Positions 37,842 through 47,028 of a stretch of 64,000 nucleotides of DNA are shown piece by piece (the first letter of the stretch is position 1; the number at the start of each line of letters is the position of its first letter). The stretch comes from Cellulosimicrobium cellulans. GTDB lineage: Bacteria > Actinomycetota > Actinomycetes > Actinomycetales > Cellulomonadaceae. Where the stretch lies: the NCBI RefSeq assembly GCF_007679345.1, contig NZ_VEGH01000007.1, positions 186,001 through 250,000 of the forward strand. The letters are read 5' to 3'. Position numbers and translations under genes: made by a program. The notes beneath the pieces are model-generated. The model worked only from the letters and a program-made list of their open reading frames with translations. It made no database searches and was not told the DNA's origin.

Positions 37842-37847
37842 ACCCTA
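37842..37847 (-). promoter_or_regulatory. -10 box of the recQ-type gene
   Basis: TAGGGT on the minus strand ends 8 nt before the ATG at 37833; little or no leader is expected. Confidence 0.4.
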
Positions 37848-37922
37848 GCCACCGCCCCCGACACCACGCGCCCCCGGGGTGCCCGCCTGTGGACGACCGC
37901 CGTCCCGCGGCCGCAGCGCGGA

Positions 37923-37928
37923 TACGAT
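37923..37928 (+). promoter_or_regulatory. -10 box of hisC
   Basis: TACGAT ends exactly 6 nt before the hisC GTG (leaderless geometry). It is 75 nt from the divergent recQ-type -10. Confidence 0.5.
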
Positions 37929-37934
37929 CGCCCG

Positions 37935-39065
37935 GTGACCGCACCCGACACCGCCCCGCAGGCCGCGCGGCCCGTGCTGCCGGTGCGCCCCGAGCTGGCC
38001 GGTGAGGTGCCCTACGGCGCCCCGCAGCTCGACGTGCCGGTGCTGCTCAACGTCAACGAGAACCCGTACCCGCCGTCGGAGCAGGTGGTCGCCGACATCG
38101 CCGCCGCCGTGGCCGAGGCCGCGCACGGCCTGAACCGGTACCCGGACCGGGAGTTCCTCGCCCTGCGCGCGGACCTGGCCGACTACCTCGCGGTCGAGTC
38201 GGGCGTGCGCGTCGCCCCCGAGCAGGTGTGGGCGGCCAACGGGTCGAACGAGGTCATGCTGCACCTGCTGCAGGCGTTCGGCGGCCCCGGGCGCACGGCG
38301 GTGTCGTTCGCGCCCACCTACTCGATGTACCCGGAGTACGCCCGGGACACGCACACCCGGTGGGTCGCCGGCCGGCGCACCGAGCAGTTCGACGTCGACC
38401 CGGCGGAGGCCCGCGCGCTGATCGCCCGCGAGACGCCGTCCGTCGTGCTGCTCACGAGCCCGAACAACCCGACCGGCACCGCGCTCGAGCTCGACACGGT
38501 GCGCGCGGTGCTCGCGGCCGCGGCCGAGGTGCCGGGCGGCTGCGTGGTCGTCGTCGACGAGGCCTACGGGGAGTTCCGCCGGGAGGGCGTCGAGTCGGCG
38601 CTCACCCTGCTCGCGGACCACCCGCACCTCGCCGTCAGCCGCACGATGTCCAAGGCGTTCGGCCTCGCCGGTGCCCGCGTCGGCTACCTGGCGGCGTCGC
38701 GCGAGCTCGTCGACGCGCTGCGGGTGGTCCGGCTGCCGTACCACCTGTCCGCGGTGACCCAGGCGACCGCCCGCGCGGCGCTGCGGCACGCGCCGGAGCT
38801 CATGGCCCAGGTCGGCTCGCTGCGGGCCGAGCGGGACCAGCTCGTGCTCGACCTGCGCGACCGCGGGCTGCGCGTGGCGGAGTCCGACGCGAACTTCGTG
38901 CTGTTCCAGGTCGGCGCGAACCGCCACGACGTCTGGCAGGGTCTGCTGGACCGGGGCGTGCTGATCCGCGAGGTCGGCCCGGAAGGATGGCTGCGGGTGT
39001 CGGTCGGCACCCCGGAGGAGACCGCGGCGTTCACCGCCGCGCTGTGGGAGGTGCTGGGGATTTGA
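37935..39065 (+). CDS. hisC: Histidinol-phosphate aminotransferase
   Basis: A 376-residue PLP-dependent aminotransferase of fold type I. Conserved features are [15 protein letters not shown] at the start, [26 protein letters not shown], and the PLP lysine in [18 protein letters not shown]. The final Arg region is [12 protein letters not shown]. It makes histidinol phosphate from imidazole acetol phosphate. First gene of the hisC-hisB-unknown unit; the stop overlaps the hisB start as TTGA. Confidence 0.96.
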   Translation: MTAPDTAPQAARPVLPVRPELAGEVPYGAPQLDVPVLLNVNENPYPPSEQVVADIAAAVAEAAHGLNRYPDREFLALRADLADYLAVESGVRVAPEQVWAANGSNEVMLHLLQAFGGPGRTAVSFAPTYSMYPEYARDTHTRWVAGRRTEQFDVDPAEARALIARETPSVVLLTSPNNPTGTALELDTVRAVLAAAAEVPGGCVVVVDEAYGEFRREGVESALTLLADHPHLAVSRTMSKAFGLAGARVGYLAASRELVDALRVVRLPYHLSAVTQATARAALRHAPELMAQVGSLRAERDQLVLDLRDRGLRVAESDANFVLFQVGANRHDVWQGLLDRGVLIREVGPEGWLRVSVGTPEETAAFTAALWEVLGI

Positions 39066-39676
39066 GCACGACGACCGGCGGGCGCACCGCCCGGGTCGAG
39101 CGCACGACGAGCGAGTCCAGCGTCGTTGTCGAGGTCGACCTGGACGGCACGGGGCGCACGGAGATCAGCACCACGGTGCCGTTCTACGACCACATGCTCA
39201 CTGCGCTGGGCAAGCACTCGCTCATCGACCTGACCGTCCGGGCGACCGGCGACACGCACATCGACGCGCACCACACCGTCGAGGACGTCGCGATCTGCCT
39301 GGGCGAGGCGCTGCGCGCCGCGCTGGGCGACAAGCGGGGGATCGCGCGGTTCGGCGACGCGACCGTGCCGCTGGACGAGGCGCTGGCGCAGGCCGTCGTC
39401 GACGTGTCCGGCCGCCCCTACCTCGTGCACTCCGGCGAGCCCGAGGGCCAGGAGTACCACCTGATCGGCGGCCACTTCACCGGCTCGCTGACCCGGCACG
39501 TGCTGGAGTCGATCGCGCACCACGCCGCGTTCGGCATGCACGTCCGCGTGCTCGCCGGCCGCGACCCGCACCACATCGTCGAGGCGCAGTTCAAGGCGCT
39601 GGCCCGGGCGCTGCGGTTCGCGGTCGCGCTGGACCCGCGGGTCGACGGCATCCCGAGCACGAAGGGCGCCCTGTGA
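39062..39676 (+). CDS. hisB: Imidazoleglycerol-phosphate dehydratase
   Basis: A 204-residue monofunctional dehydratase. Metal-binding His motifs are [21 protein letters not shown] and [14 protein letters not shown], with [13 protein letters not shown] near the start and [17 protein letters not shown] near the end. The only start that fits the frame and the family's length is TTG at 39062, overlapping the hisC stop as TTGA. TTG starts are rarer than ATG or GTG here and imply coupled translation from hisC. Confidence 0.95.
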   Translation: MSTTTGGRTARVERTTSESSVVVEVDLDGTGRTEISTTVPFYDHMLTALGKHSLIDLTVRATGDTHIDAHHTVEDVAICLGEALRAALGDKRGIARFGDATVPLDEALAQAVVDVSGRPYLVHSGEPEGQEYHLIGGHFTGSLTRHVLESIAHHAAFGMHVRVLAGRDPHHIVEAQFKALARALRFAVALDPRVDGIPSTKGAL

Positions 39677-40305
39677 CCGCGGGGACGCCGGACGGGCCGG
39701 GACGCCCGGAGGACGACGACCTCGGCTTCGAGATCCCCGACGACCTGTCGGGGCTCGACGGCCTGGACCCGGCGCCCGCGGAGCAGGCGCGGCCCGCGGA
39801 GCAGGCCGACGACGCCCCGTCGGTCGAGGTCCCCGACGACCTCGCCGGGCTGGAGGCCGCGGCCGCCGAGCCGGACGAGCCGGTGGTCGCGATCGTCGTC
39901 ACCCAGGTGGCGGGCGCGAAGCCGCTCGCCGCCGCCTGCTCGCTGGCGGGGGTCGACGTCGACGCCGTCCCGTCGCCGGTCGGGGCGCTCGCGGTCCTGC
40001 GCGACGCCGCGGACGCCGCCCGCACCGCCGAGGCCGCCGCGGCGATCTCCCGGATGCTGCGGACGTCCCCCGTGATCCTGATGGACCGCCGCGCCGGCCG
40101 CATCCAGGCGAGCCGCTGGTCGGCGGGGGAGAAGGAGGACGACCTCGCGGCCGGCCTCGTGCTGTCCGGCGCGCCCGACGTGCTGGACGACCTGCTCGTC
40201 GGCGGGACGCCGGTCGGCGAGGTCGACGGCGTCGAGACCAGCGTCGGCATGTCCCGGTGGGCCGCCATGCGCGCGCTGTCCGGGGGGCGGCGCAAGCGCG
40301 ACTGA
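39673..40305 (+). CDS. Conserved-looking protein of unknown function in the his operon
   Basis: A 210-residue soluble protein. The first ~70 residues are acidic and Pro/Ala-rich with a repeated motif ([13 protein letters not shown] and [13 protein letters not shown]). The rest looks like an alpha/beta domain: [50 protein letters not shown] and a basic end GGRRKRD. I do not recognise a family. The GTG overlaps the hisB stop as GTGA, so it is made together with HisB. A 102-nt gap separates it from hisH, which has its own -10 box. Confidence 0.75.
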   Translation: MTAGTPDGPGRPEDDDLGFEIPDDLSGLDGLDPAPAEQARPAEQADDAPSVEVPDDLAGLEAAAAEPDEPVVAIVVTQVAGAKPLAAACSLAGVDVDAVPSPVGALAVLRDAADAARTAEAAAAISRMLRTSPVILMDRRAGRIQASRWSAGEKEDDLAAGLVLSGAPDVLDDLLVGGTPVGEVDGVETSVGMSRWAAMRALSGGRRKRD

Positions 40306-40395
40306 CGCGCACGCGCACCGCCCCGGCAGCGCGTCCCGTGACGGAGCGCACGTCCCGCGCACCGGACGCCAGCGGGTGGTCCGGCGCGCGGCCGG

Positions 40396-40401
40396 TAGCC
40401 T
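40396..40401 (+). promoter_or_regulatory. -10 box of hisH
   Basis: TAGCCT ends exactly 6 nt before the hisH GTG (leaderless geometry). Confidence 0.45.
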
Positions 40402-40407
40402 GGGGGC

Positions 40408-41055
40408 GTGCCCAGCCAGCCTCGTGTCGTCGTCCTGGACTACGGATTCGGGAACGTCCGCTCGGCCGTGCGCGCCCTCGAGCGGGTGGGCGCCCAGGTC
40501 GAGCTGACGTCGGACGCGCAGCACGCGGCCGACGCCGACGGGCTCGTGGTCCCCGGGGTCGGGGCGTTCGCGGCCGTGATGGCCGGCCTGCGCGGCGTCC
40601 GCGGCGAGCAGATCGTGGGCCGGCGCCTCGCCGGCGGCCGACCCGTGCTCGGCATCTGCGTCGGCATGCAGGTCATGTTCGACCGCGGCGACGAGCACGG
40701 CGTGGAGACCGAGGGGCTGGGCGAGTGGCCCGGCACCGTCGACCGCCTCGAGGCCGACGTCGTCCCGCACATGGGCTGGTCCACCGTCGACGCGCCCGAG
40801 GGCACGCGGCTGTTCGCCGGCATCGAGGACGAGCGGTTCTACTTCGTGCACTCGTACGCCGCCCGCAGCTTCCCGCTGTCCGACCAGGTCGACGCCGACC
40901 GGCTGACCCCGCCGCTCGTGACCTGGTCCGAGCACGGCGGCCGGTTCGTCGCGGCCGTCGAGAACGGGCCGCTCGCCGCCACGCAGTTCCACCCGGAGAA
41001 GTCCGGGGACGCCGGCGCCCAGCTGCTCGAGAACTGGGTCGGCTCGCTCGACTGA
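40408..41055 (+). CDS. hisH: Imidazole glycerol phosphate synthase glutaminase subunit
   Basis: A 215-residue class I glutamine amidotransferase. The nucleophile Cys is in [12 protein letters not shown] and the His-x-Glu pair in [25 protein letters not shown] at the start is typical of HisH. It releases ammonia from glutamine and channels it to HisF; hisF is not in this window. Starts with GTG without a leader. Confidence 0.96.
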   Translation: MPSQPRVVVLDYGFGNVRSAVRALERVGAQVELTSDAQHAADADGLVVPGVGAFAAVMAGLRGVRGEQIVGRRLAGGRPVLGICVGMQVMFDRGDEHGVETEGLGEWPGTVDRLEADVVPHMGWSTVDAPEGTRLFAGIEDERFYFVHSYAARSFPLSDQVDADRLTPPLVTWSEHGGRFVAAVENGPLAATQFHPEKSGDAGAQLLENWVGSLD

Positions 41056-41117
41056 CCGGCCGCGCCGCCGCCGGCGCGCCCCGCCGCACCACCGCACGCC
41101 CCCGAACGAGGAGACCC

Positions 41118-41858
41118 ATGTCCGACCGTCTGCAGCTCCTGCCCGCCGTCGACGTCGCCGACGGCCAGGCCGTCCGCCTCGTCCAGGGCGAGGCCGGCTC
41201 GGAGACCTCCTACGGCGACCCGCTCGCCGCGGCGCTCGACTGGCAGGCCGGCGGCGCGGAGTGGATCCACCTCGTCGACCTGGACGCCGCGTTCGGCCGC
41301 GGGTCGAACGCCGACCTGCTCGCCGACGTCGCGCAGGTGCTGTCGACGAAGGGCGTCAAGGTCGAGCTGTCCGGCGGCATCCGCGACGACGCCTCGCTGG
41401 AGGGTGCGCTGGCCACCGGCGCCACCCGCGTCAACCTGGGCACCGCGGCGCTGGAGGACCCGGAGTGGACCGCCGACGCCATCGCGCGGCACGGCGACGC
41501 GATCGCCGTCGGCCTCGACGTGCGCGGCACGACGCTCGCCGCCCGGGGCTGGACGCGCGACGGCGGCGACCTCTGGGAGGTCCTGGCCCGCCTCGACGCC
41601 GTGGGCTGCTCCCGGTACGTCGTGACCGACGTGACCAAGGACGGCACCCTCCGCGGGCCGAACGTCGACCTGCTCCGCGAGGTCTGCGCGCGCACCGACG
41701 CGCCCGTCGTCGCGTCCGGCGGCATCTCCTCGCTCGAGGACCTCCGGGTGCTGCGCGAGCTGGTCCCGGTCGGCGTCGAGGGCGCGATCGTCGGCAAGGC
41801 CCTGTACGCGGGCGCGTTCACGCTGCCCGAGGCCCTGGACGTCGCCGGGCGCCCGTGA
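41118..41858 (+). CDS. hisA: HisA/PriA phosphoribosyl isomerase
   Basis: A 246-residue TIM-barrel isomerase. [21 protein letters not shown] begins the first strand with the catalytic Asp, ELSGGIRDD and [16 protein letters not shown] follow, and [15 protein letters not shown] carries the second catalytic Asp. [15 protein letters not shown] and [18 protein letters not shown] form the phosphate site. It is much closer to actinobacterial PriA than to plain HisA, so it may also do the TrpF reaction of tryptophan synthesis; that needs a check for trpF elsewhere. The ATG follows ACGAGGAG. Confidence 0.95.
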   Translation: MSDRLQLLPAVDVADGQAVRLVQGEAGSETSYGDPLAAALDWQAGGAEWIHLVDLDAAFGRGSNADLLADVAQVLSTKGVKVELSGGIRDDASLEGALATGATRVNLGTAALEDPEWTADAIARHGDAIAVGLDVRGTTLAARGWTRDGGDLWEVLARLDAVGCSRYVVTDVTKDGTLRGPNVDLLREVCARTDAPVVASGGISSLEDLRVLRELVPVGVEGAIVGKALYAGAFTLPEALDVAGRP

Positions 41859-42844
41859 CCGGGCGCGAGCTCCCGCCCACCTCGGCCTTCGCCGGGGACG
41901 ACGGCAGCGCCGACCCGCGGGTCGCGGCGGCGCTGACCGCGCTGGGCGACGGGACCGGCACGCTCGCCGGTGTCGTCGAGGCGCTGGCCGGCACGCGTGT
42001 GCTGGTTCCGGTGCTGGCGGAGCTCGAGGCGGCCGAGACGGTCGAGGTCGGCGGGCACGCGCACACCGCCGACAAGGAGGCGTCCGCCGGCATCGTCGCG
42101 CTGCAGGCACCGGACGGCCGCACGGCGCTGCCCGTGTTCTCCTCCGTCGCGGCGATGGCCGCGTGGCGGAGGGACGCGCGCCCGGTGCCGACCGACGTGG
42201 TGCGCGCCGCGCTGTCGGCGGTGAGCGAGGGCTGGGAGCTGCTCGTGCTCGACGCGGGGGGCCCGGTCACGGCGCTGCTGCCGCGGCCCGCTGTGTGGGC
42301 GCTCGCGCAGCTGCAGCCGTGGCGGCCCGCGGTGCTCCCGGGCACCGGGGCAGGCGGGGCCGGCACCGGGGCGGCTGCGGGCGGCGGCGCAGCCGCGGAC
42401 GGGGGCGCGACCGTGGGTGCGGGCGGCGCGGTGGGTCCTCGGGTCGGCGCGCCCGGTCCCGACGGCGCCGCCGAGCCGTCCGTCGACCCCGAGGTGCGCG
42501 CGGCGGTCCGGGCCGCGGTGCTCGGCGTGGTCCCCGCGCACGCCACCGAGGCGTCCGGCGCGTCCGCGAGCGGACGCACGTCCGCCGGCTCCGCGGGCCG
42601 GTCGTGGTTCCGCCGCCGTCGCGCCGAGCCGTCCGACCCGTCGTCGACGCCGGGGACGACCGGGCCGGTCGTCGACGTCGACGCGGTCCCCGGTTCCCGG
42701 GCCGAGGTGGCCGTCGTCCTCACGCTCGTCCCCGGGCTCGACCGGCCGACGCTCGACGGCGTCCTGCGCCGCGTCGGCGAGGCGCTGGCCGCGGACGACA
42801 CGGTGACGCAGCGGGTCGACTCGGTCGAGGTCCGCCTGCGCTGA
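41855..42844 (+). CDS. SseB-family protein with Gly/Ala-rich insert
   Basis: A 329-residue protein. The N-terminal SseB-like domain (about 1-155) has [62 protein letters not shown] and [16 protein letters not shown] Gly/Ala low-complexity stretch (about 162-208) and a Ser/Arg-rich part lead to a C-terminal ~60-residue domain ([27 protein letters not shown]). Actinobacterial SseB genes often follow hisA; function is unknown. The GTG overlaps the hisA stop as GTGA. Confidence 0.83.
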   Translation: MTGRELPPTSAFAGDDGSADPRVAAALTALGDGTGTLAGVVEALAGTRVLVPVLAELEAAETVEVGGHAHTADKEASAGIVALQAPDGRTALPVFSSVAAMAAWRRDARPVPTDVVRAALSAVSEGWELLVLDAGGPVTALLPRPAVWALAQLQPWRPAVLPGTGAGGAGTGAAAGGGAAADGGATVGAGGAVGPRVGAPGPDGAAEPSVDPEVRAAVRAAVLGVVPAHATEASGASASGRTSAGSAGRSWFRRRRAEPSDPSSTPGTTGPVVDVDAVPGSRAEVAVVLTLVPGLDRPTLDGVLRRVGEALAADDTVTQRVDSVEVRLR

Positions 42845-42942
42845 CCGGGGCGCCCGGCCGCCGCGCCGGCCACCCCCCGCCGGCGACGAGGTGCCCGCCG
42901 CGTGCCGCCCCTCGCGAGCCCCGGCTCTCCGGTGACCCGCGT

Positions 42943-43018
42943 CGCCGAGAGTGCACCCGACACGTCGAGGGGATAGCCAGCGGATGCTCGCTCGACGTGT
43001 CGGTTGCACGCTCGCGGC
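42943..43018. repeat. Dispersed 76-bp inverted-repeat element, copy 1
   Basis: Matches 52077-52152 at 65 of 76 positions (my count), in the same orientation. Internally, ccgacacgtcgag (42957-42969) pairs perfectly with 42991-43003, and flanking gtgca/tgcac extends the stem. It begins with CGCCGAG, like the other intergenic elements. It lies between the convergent SseB- and GerW-type genes. Confidence 0.75.
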
Positions 43019-43072
43019 AGGCCCGGGGCCGCGGGACGCCCGGGCGGCGTCGCAGATCGGTGCCGCGGTGGG

Positions 43073-43885
43073 TCAGCGCCGGCGGCGGCGCAGCGCCCAG
43101 GCGAGGGAGACCGTCGCCACCGCCCCGACGACCTGACCGCCGAGGATGATGCGGTTGAGGTCGAGCGCCGGCTGCCAGTGCGCGCCCTCGTCGTCGACGA
43201 CGAACACCCCCAGCGGCTTGACCCGCGTGGCGTAGCCGCCGGCGTCCGCGGCGCCGACGCCGCGCCCCCCGGGCCGGCCCGCCCCGAACGGCCACAGCGG
43301 ACCGCGCAGGAGCGGCCCGCGTCCCGGCCCTCCGAGCCAGCCGCGACCCGGGCTGTGCGGCCGCTCGCCGCCGGGACCCGCCCAGGCGACCGGCCCGCTC
43401 GACGTCGCACCCGGCCCACCGGCCGCGTGACCGGCCGACCCCGGCCCGGACTGCGCCCACGGTCCGTCGTCCGGCGCGGGCGTCCCGGCGTGCGCACCGC
43501 GGCCGGGTTCCTGCGCGGCGTCCGACCCGGGCGCCGGGGCGTCCTGGCCGCGGGGTCCCGCGGCCCCGCCCTGCCCGTCGGGTCCGTCGTCGCCGGTGGC
43601 GCCGGCGCCGCTCCCACCCGCAGCGGTCGCGCCGTCCGGGCCGGTGCCGGTCCCGTCCTGCCCCGGCCCCGCGTCCGCGGGCCCGTGGCCGCCGCGCCCT
43701 CCGCGGACGCCGAGCCGGGCGTCGGCGTGCGCTCCGGCCACGCCGTGCCAGCCCATCACCTTCGCGACCGGCACCACGAGGGTGCCGCCGAGCTCGTAGG
43801 GCTCCCCGAACACGCGTCGCACGGAGATGATGTCGCTCGCCGCCCGGGTGAGCCCTGGCAGGTCGGGGTGGGTCTCGTCGGTCAT
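43073..43885 (-). CDS. GerW/YtfJ-type protein with long Gly-rich insert
   Basis: A 270-residue protein. The N-terminal part carries the family motif VRRVFGEPYELGGTLVVPVAKVMGWHG. The middle ~150 residues are Gly/Ala/Pro-rich low complexity. The C-terminal part resumes with GGYATRVKPLGVFVVDDEGAHW and ends in a hydrophobic helix (IILGGQVVGAVATVSLAWAL) and RRRRR. GerW (YtfJ) proteins were named in spore formers but are common in non-sporulating actinobacteria, where the role is unknown. The ATG at 43885 has GAGGAGG upstream. Confidence 0.78.
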   Translation of the reverse strand: MTDETHPDLPGLTRAASDIISVRRVFGEPYELGGTLVVPVAKVMGWHGVAGAHADARLGVRGGRGGHGPADAGPGQDGTGTGPDGATAAGGSGAGATGDDGPDGQGGAAGPRGQDAPAPGSDAAQEPGRGAHAGTPAPDDGPWAQSGPGSAGHAAGGPGATSSGPVAWAGPGGERPHSPGRGWLGGPGRGPLLRGPLWPFGAGRPGGRGVGAADAGGYATRVKPLGVFVVDDEGAHWQPALDLNRIILGGQVVGAVATVSLAWALRRRRR

Positions 43886-43961
43886 CGTCGTCCTCCTCGG
43901 TGGGTGTCCGTCGCGCCCACCGTGGCACGGCGGGTCGCACCCCCACCAGGGGCCGGGGGCG

Positions 43962-44702
43962 TCAGCCGGCGGAGCAGGAGGCGCTGACGGTGAACGCGGT
44001 CTCGTCGCCGAGCAGCTGGCGCAGCGTGCTGACGGGGACCACGAAGCTCTGCCCCGTGGAGTTCTTCGCGTAGACCACGCCGACGACGCGGCCCTCGGCG
44101 TCCAGCACCGCCGAGCCCGAGCTGCCGGGCTCGACCTCCGCGTTCGTCACGAGCACCTGCCCGAGGTTCTCGTTCAGCGGGTCGGTGGTGGCGCCGATGA
44201 CCTGGCCGCTGGTGACGGTGAGCTGGCCGCCCTGCGGGTACCCCACGACGGTCACCTCGTCGCCCGGGTTCGGGTCCGCGTCGGCGAGGCCCGGCGCCGA
44301 GGGCAGCGGGTCGGCGGTGCGCACGACGGCCAGATCCGCCAGCGCGGCGGTCGACGACGCGGTGACGGCGACGTCACGCCCGTCGTAGGTGCTGAGCTGG
44401 AGGTCGGCCGAGTCGGCGACGACGTGCCGGTTGGTGATCAGGGTGGTCTCGTCGATCGCGAAGCCCGAGCCGGTCGACAGGGAGTTGCAGCCGACGTTCC
44501 GGATCCGCACCGCCATCCGCTGCGCCGCGTCGAACCCGTCCGGGGAGAGGTTGCCGGACGACGTCGGGGTCGGCGCCGGGACGCTCGACGGCACCAGGTC
44601 GGTCGGCACGGGACCGGGCATCTCCGGGAGCACGCCGCACCCGGCGAGCAGCAGGACGGCCGCGGCGCCGAGGGCGGCGCGGCGTGCGGTCGCGCGCGTC
44701 AC
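43962..44702 (-). CDS. Trypsin-like serine protease lipoprotein
   Basis: A 246-residue secreted protein. The signal ends in the lipobox LLAGC (Cys at about residue 22), so it should be tethered to the outer face of the membrane. The trypsin-like fold has the His in TNRHVVADS, the Asp in LADLAVVRT and the catalytic Ser in VEPGSSGSAVLDAEG. There is no PDZ domain. The GTG overlaps the stop of the coiled-coil membrane gene upstream as GTGA, so the two are probably made and used together. Confidence 0.87.
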   Translation of the reverse strand: MTRATARRAALGAAAVLLLAGCGVLPEMPGPVPTDLVPSSVPAPTPTSSGNLSPDGFDAAQRMAVRIRNVGCNSLSTGSGFAIDETTLITNRHVVADSADLQLSTYDGRDVAVTASSTAALADLAVVRTADPLPSAPGLADADPNPGDEVTVVGYPQGGQLTVTSGQVIGATTDPLNENLGQVLVTNAEVEPGSSGSAVLDAEGRVVGVVYAKNSTGQSFVVPVSTLRQLLGDETAFTVSASCSAG

Positions 44703-45406
44703 CCGGTCGCCCCGGCGGCGAGCTGGCGCTGCAGCTCGGTGTTCGCGACGGTCGCGGCGTTGCACACGCCCTGCACGTCGCTCTTGAACCGCTGCAGGTC
44801 CGCCGGGTCGTAGGCGGCCGCGTCCTCGAGGTAGGTGATGAGCTGGTTCTGCGCGTCGATGCAGGTGGACAGCGCGGACGCGACGTTCGCGGCGGCCTGG
44901 GAGATGCGCTCCTGGTAGTCGACCAGCTGACGCTGCACCTCGCGGTCGTCACCGACCTGGGCCTTCTCGTCGGCCAGCTGCGTGATCCGGCCCTGCGCGG
45001 TCGCGAGCTGCTCGGTGACCGCGGACAGCTCCGCGACGGTCCCCTCGTGCTGGGTGCGCAGGGTCGCGAGCTCCGTGCCGATCGCGCGCCCCTCGGCCTC
45101 GAGGCCGTCGGCGTACTCCTCGAACCGGACGGTGCGGACCCACAGGTACGCCGCCAGCGCGGTCACGAGCACCAGCAGCACCGACAGCGCCACGACCGCC
45201 CACGGCCGGCGGCGGCGCCGTTGTCCGGGCGGCGGGGCGAGGTGGCTGTGCTCGGGGTGCCGCCCGGCCGGGCGGTCGTCGGGGTGCGTGGCGGGGTGCT
45301 CGACGGGCGGCACGGCCTCGGGACGGGTGGCGGTGTCGGACCATGGCGAGGGCCCGGCCGGCCGCGGCGGGCCGATCGGGTCGTGCGGCCCGGTGGCAGA
45401 CGTCAC
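44699..45406 (-). CDS. Membrane-anchored coiled-coil protein, unknown function
   Basis: A 235-residue protein. The first ~65 residues are Pro/His-rich and cytoplasmic, ending in QRRRRR. One transmembrane helix follows (VVALSVLLVLVTALAAYLWV), then an extracytoplasmic coiled coil (about 95-150: EGRAIGTELATLRTQHE and onwards) and a helical C-terminus with two Cys (STCIDAQNQL, VQGVCNAA) that could pair. I do not recognise a family. It is translationally coupled to the protease lipoprotein. The GTG at 45406 lies exactly 6 nt after TAAGGT on this strand. Confidence 0.75.
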   Translation of the reverse strand: MTSATGPHDPIGPPRPAGPSPWSDTATRPEAVPPVEHPATHPDDRPAGRHPEHSHLAPPPGQRRRRRPWAVVALSVLLVLVTALAAYLWVRTVRFEEYADGLEAEGRAIGTELATLRTQHEGTVAELSAVTEQLATAQGRITQLADEKAQVGDDREVQRQLVDYQERISQAAANVASALSTCIDAQNQLITYLEDAAAYDPADLQRFKSDVQGVCNAATVANTELQRQLAAGATG

Positions 45407-45412
45407 GGCACC

Positions 45413-45418
45413 ACCTTA
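45413..45418 (-). promoter_or_regulatory. -10 box of the coiled-coil/protease operon
   Basis: TAAGGT on the minus strand ends 6 nt before the GTG at 45406 (leaderless geometry). Confidence 0.4.
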
Positions 45419-45543
45419 CGGGGAGTCAGCGCGCGCGGTTCCCCCGGGGCGGCCGCGCGGGTGGCGGACGTCACGTCGGCCCCGGCGCCCGGACGGTCGA
45501 TTCCTGTCGTCCGACTGGCCGGCCGCGGGCGAGAATCCTCAGC

Positions 45544-46896
45544 GTGTCCCTCGCCCCCTACGGCCGCCTGCTGCGCCTGCCCGGTGTCCTGCCCCTGGTT
45601 CTCGTCTCGTTCGTCGCGCGCATCCCGCACGCGATGACGGGCGTCGTGCTCACGCTGCACGTCGTCGGCCCCCTCGGCCTCGGGTACGCGCGGGCCGGGC
45701 TGGTCGCGGCGGCGATGACGGTGGGCGTGGCGATCGGGTCGCCGTGGCGCGGCCGCCGGGTGGACCGGCTGGGGCTGCGGCGGGCGCTGCTGCCGTCGGT
45801 CGTCGTGGAGTCGGCGGTCTGGCTGGTGGCCCCGCGGCTCGGTTACGAGGCGCTGCTCGTCGCCGCCGTGGTCGCGGGCGTGTTCCTCGTGCCGGTGTTC
45901 TCCGTCGTGCGGCAGTCGCTCGCGGTGCTGGTGCCGGCCGAGCAGCAGCGCACCGCCTACGCGCTGGACTCCGTGGGCACGGAGATGACGTTCATGCTCG
46001 CGCCGACGCTCGGCGTGCTGGTGGCGACCCAGGTCTCGACGACCGCGGCGCTGACGCTCGTGGGCGTGGCGACGGTGGCGGCGGGCCTGCTCCTGATGTG
46101 GTTCAACCCGCCGACGCGATCGCCCGAGGGCACGGTGGTCCACGCCGCCGAGGGCGGCCGGCGGCCGCGGCTGCTCACGCCCGGCCTGCTGGTCGTCCTG
46201 GCCGCCGCCTCGGCCGCCGCGCTCATCCTCAACGGCACCGACGTGGGCATCGTGGCCGCGCTGCAGGGCTGGGACCGGGAGACCGCGGTCGGCTGGATGA
46301 TCGCGCTGTGGTGCGTCGGCTCCGTCGTCGGTGGCCTGGTGTACGGCGCACAGAAGCGGGAGCTGCACCCGCTCGCCCTGGTGGCGCTGCTCGGCGCCGC
46401 GACCCTGCCCGCGGCGTTCGCCCAGACGCAGTGGCAGCTGGCGCTGGCCGTGGTCGTGGCGGGGCTGCCGTGCGCGGCGAGCCTGTCGGCGATCAACGCG
46501 TCGCTGGTCCGGATGGTCCCGGAGCACCGGCGCGGCGAGATCATGGGCTGGAGCGGCACGGCGAACACGGTCGGTGCGGCGCTGGGCGCCCCGGTCGTCG
46601 GCGCGGTGATCGACTCGACCGGCCCCGGCGGCGGCTTCGCTGCCGCCGGCGGTGTGGGACTGGTGCTGTCCGTGCTCGGCCTCGCGGTGCTCGCCCTGGC
46701 GAGGCGGCGGGCGGCCGGTCGCGTGCCGGCCGCGGCGGGCGCGGTGCGGGTCACCGTGCCCGAGGCCGTCCTCCCGGCACCTGCCGCCGAGGGCGTCGTC
46801 CCGACGCCTGCCGCCGAGGGCGTGGTCCCGACGCCTGCCCCGGCGGGCGCCGACGACGTCCCGGCGCGCCCGGCCCCGGAGCCCGCGCCCCGCTGA
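45544..46896 (+). CDS. MFS transporter
   Basis: A 450-residue integral membrane protein with about twelve hydrophobic helices and the MFS loop GSPWRGRRVDRLGLRRALL between helices 2 and 3. A second such turn, VPEHRRGEIMGWSGTANT, lies in the second half. The C-terminal ~60 residues are Ala/Pro-rich with a repeated PAAEGVVPTP motif and probably cytoplasmic. The substrate cannot be told; drug or metabolite export is usual for this shape. The GTG at 45544 lies 7 nt after GAGAAT, a weak -10. Confidence 0.85.
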   Translation: MSLAPYGRLLRLPGVLPLVLVSFVARIPHAMTGVVLTLHVVGPLGLGYARAGLVAAAMTVGVAIGSPWRGRRVDRLGLRRALLPSVVVESAVWLVAPRLGYEALLVAAVVAGVFLVPVFSVVRQSLAVLVPAEQQRTAYALDSVGTEMTFMLAPTLGVLVATQVSTTAALTLVGVATVAAGLLLMWFNPPTRSPEGTVVHAAEGGRRPRLLTPGLLVVLAAASAAALILNGTDVGIVAALQGWDRETAVGWMIALWCVGSVVGGLVYGAQKRELHPLALVALLGAATLPAAFAQTQWQLALAVVVAGLPCAASLSAINASLVRMVPEHRRGEIMGWSGTANTVGAALGAPVVGAVIDSTGPGGGFAAAGGVGLVLSVLGLAVLALARRRAAGRVPAAAGAVRVTVPEAVLPAPAAEGVVPTPAAEGVVPTPAPAGADDVPARPAPEPAPR

Positions 46897-46919
46897 CCCT
46901 CGCGCGCCGCACAGCACGG

Positions 46920-46985
46920 CGCCGAGTCTCCAGTTCGTGCCTGCCGCCCGCGGTCGCGGGACAGGCACGAACTGGAGACTCGGCG
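46920..46985. repeat. Perfect 24-bp inverted-repeat element bounded by cgccgagtct / agactcggcg
   Basis: The arms 46920-46943 and 46962-46985 are perfectly complementary over 24 bp. The loop contains a further 6-bp stem (cccgcg 46947-46952 with cgcggg 46955-46960). The outer 10 bp equal those of the element at 32390-32455. It lies between the convergent MFS and DUF1844 genes and would work as a bidirectional terminator. Confidence 0.85.
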
Positions 46986-47028
46986 TGCGGGGTGGGCGTG
47001 CGGGGTGGGGCGTGCGGGGGCGTGGGCG

